Shown: positions 6,920 to 7,298 of the stretch, one piece after another
Layout of the letters: every line of letters starts with the position of its first letter
Position numbering within the stretch: the stretch's first letter is position 1
Source: an uncultured Blastocatellia bacterium
Lineage (GTDB): Bacteria > Acidobacteriota > Blastocatellia > Pyrinomonadales > Pyrinomonadaceae
Assembly: GCA_946480785.1 (NCBI GenBank)
Contig: CAMLLD010000134.1
Span: 1-7,298, forward strand
Reading direction: 5' to 3'
Length of the DNA stretch: 7,298 nt
The notes under the pieces: generated by a model
The model's database searches: none
Seen by the model: the letters and a program-made list of their open reading frames with translations, nothing else
Told to the model about the DNA's origin: nothing
Translations under genes and position numbers: made by a program

Positions 6920-7298
6920 ATGCGCTTAACGATTATTTTGCTGTTTGCTGTCACCATCATGATCGCTTCGAACCTGACGACGACCAATCACGCAATGACG
7001 AACGAAACTGAAAACCCGCTGCTCGCCAAGTGGGAGGGACCGTACGGCGGGGTGCCGCCGTTCGATCGCGTGCAGATCGCGCTCTTCAAACCGGCGCTCG
7101 AAGCCGCGATGGCCGAGCAACTCGCCGAGACGGAGCGCATCGCCAATAACACGGCTGCGCCCGATTTCGAAAACACCATCGCCGCGCTCGAACGCACCGG
7201 CCACACGCTCGATCGTGTGACCACGTTGTACGGCATCTGGTCGGGAACGATGGCCAGTCCTGAATTCCAGGCAGTGCAACGCGAAATGGCCCCGCGCC
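6920..7298 (+). CDS. dcp: Exported M3-family peptidase (Dcp-like), N-terminal part (runs off right edge)
   Basis: The frame from ATG 6920 is open for 126 codons to the window end. The first 16 or so residues (MRLTIILLFAVTIMIA) form a signal peptide or membrane anchor, so the enzyme should be exported. The mature start NPLLAKWEGPYGGVPPFDRV, then FKPALEAAMAEQ, ANNTAAPDFENTIAALERTG and LYGIWSGTMASPEFQAVQ, follow the N-terminal helical region of peptidyl-dipeptidase Dcp / oligopeptidase A (family M3A). These are zinc metallopeptidases that cut short peptides, and Dcp removes C-terminal dipeptides. The catalytic HExxH lies several hundred residues further on and is not in the window, so activity cannot be checked. 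The leader-to-domain wording fits Dcp somewhat better than oligopeptidase A. It is the third gene of the rightward group, after a 19-base gap with a good Shine-Dalgarno. Confidence 0.85.
   Translation, partial: MRLTIILLFAVTIMIASNLTTTNHAMTNETENPLLAKWEGPYGGVPPFDRVQIALFKPALEAAMAEQLAETERIANNTAAPDFENTIAALERTGHTLDRVTTLYGIWSGTMASPEFQAVQREMAPR

Noticed and set aside
6093..6929. Plus-strand frame of 278 codons inside the BtuF-like gene
   Set aside because: It is extremely Arg/Pro/Thr-rich and out of frame with the clear binding-protein motifs.
6637..6987. Minus-strand frame with a long alanine run (near 6860-6895)
   Set aside because: The alanine run is the antisense reading of the Gly/Cys/Arg codons of the Cys-rich tail. 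The frame covers the end of one good gene and the start of another.

Overview
The window is a fully packed piece of a bacterial chromosome, moderately GC-rich, with G/C preferred at third codon positions and almost no non-coding DNA. The gene set suggests an Acidobacteriota-like soil bacterium: a very large secreted Asp-box (sortilin/VPS10-like) protein, a secreted M3 peptidase, a cytosolic BtuF-like protein and a kinase/PLP-enzyme pair. This placement is inference from gene content; there is no rRNA or marker gene to confirm it. No tRNA, rRNA, CRISPR array, insertion sequence, attachment site or convincing hairpin terminator was seen.

Layout. (1) 1-243, minus: the N-terminal 81 residues of an SGNH/GDSL hydrolase that runs off the left edge. 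(2) 273-635, plus: an unrecognised 120-residue protein, divergent from the hydrolase and overlapping tail to tail with the next gene. (3) 588-2789, minus: a two-gene unit. An APH-fold kinase resembling hydroxylysine kinase comes first, and its stop codon overlaps (ATGA) the start of a class III PLP enzyme resembling ethanolamine-phosphate / 5-phosphohydroxylysine phospho-lyase. The second gene carries a frameshift near 1527-1530, just before its SGSEAN motif. (4) 2776-7298, plus: a likely co-directional unit of the Asp-box protein (1006 residues), a cobalamin-binding-protein-like protein with a cysteine-rich tail (365 residues, 6 bases downstream), and the start of a Dcp-like M3 peptidase (19 bases further, running off the right edge).

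How the genes may work together. The kinase and PLP enzyme fit a two-step route: phosphorylate the hydroxyl of an amino alcohol or hydroxy-amino acid, then eliminate phosphate and ammonia. Animals use this logic for hydroxylysine and for phosphoethanolamine. Some bacteria are known to carry related kinase and aminotransferase domains on one polypeptide; here they are separate but translationally coupled. As written, the second step is broken, so either the route is decaying or the sequence has an error. The rightward unit joins an exported beta-propeller protein and an exported peptidase with a cytosolic corrinoid-type binding protein, and no shared pathway is evident. The two units are divergent with overlapping 5' ends, so each promoter must lie inside the other unit's coding sequence.
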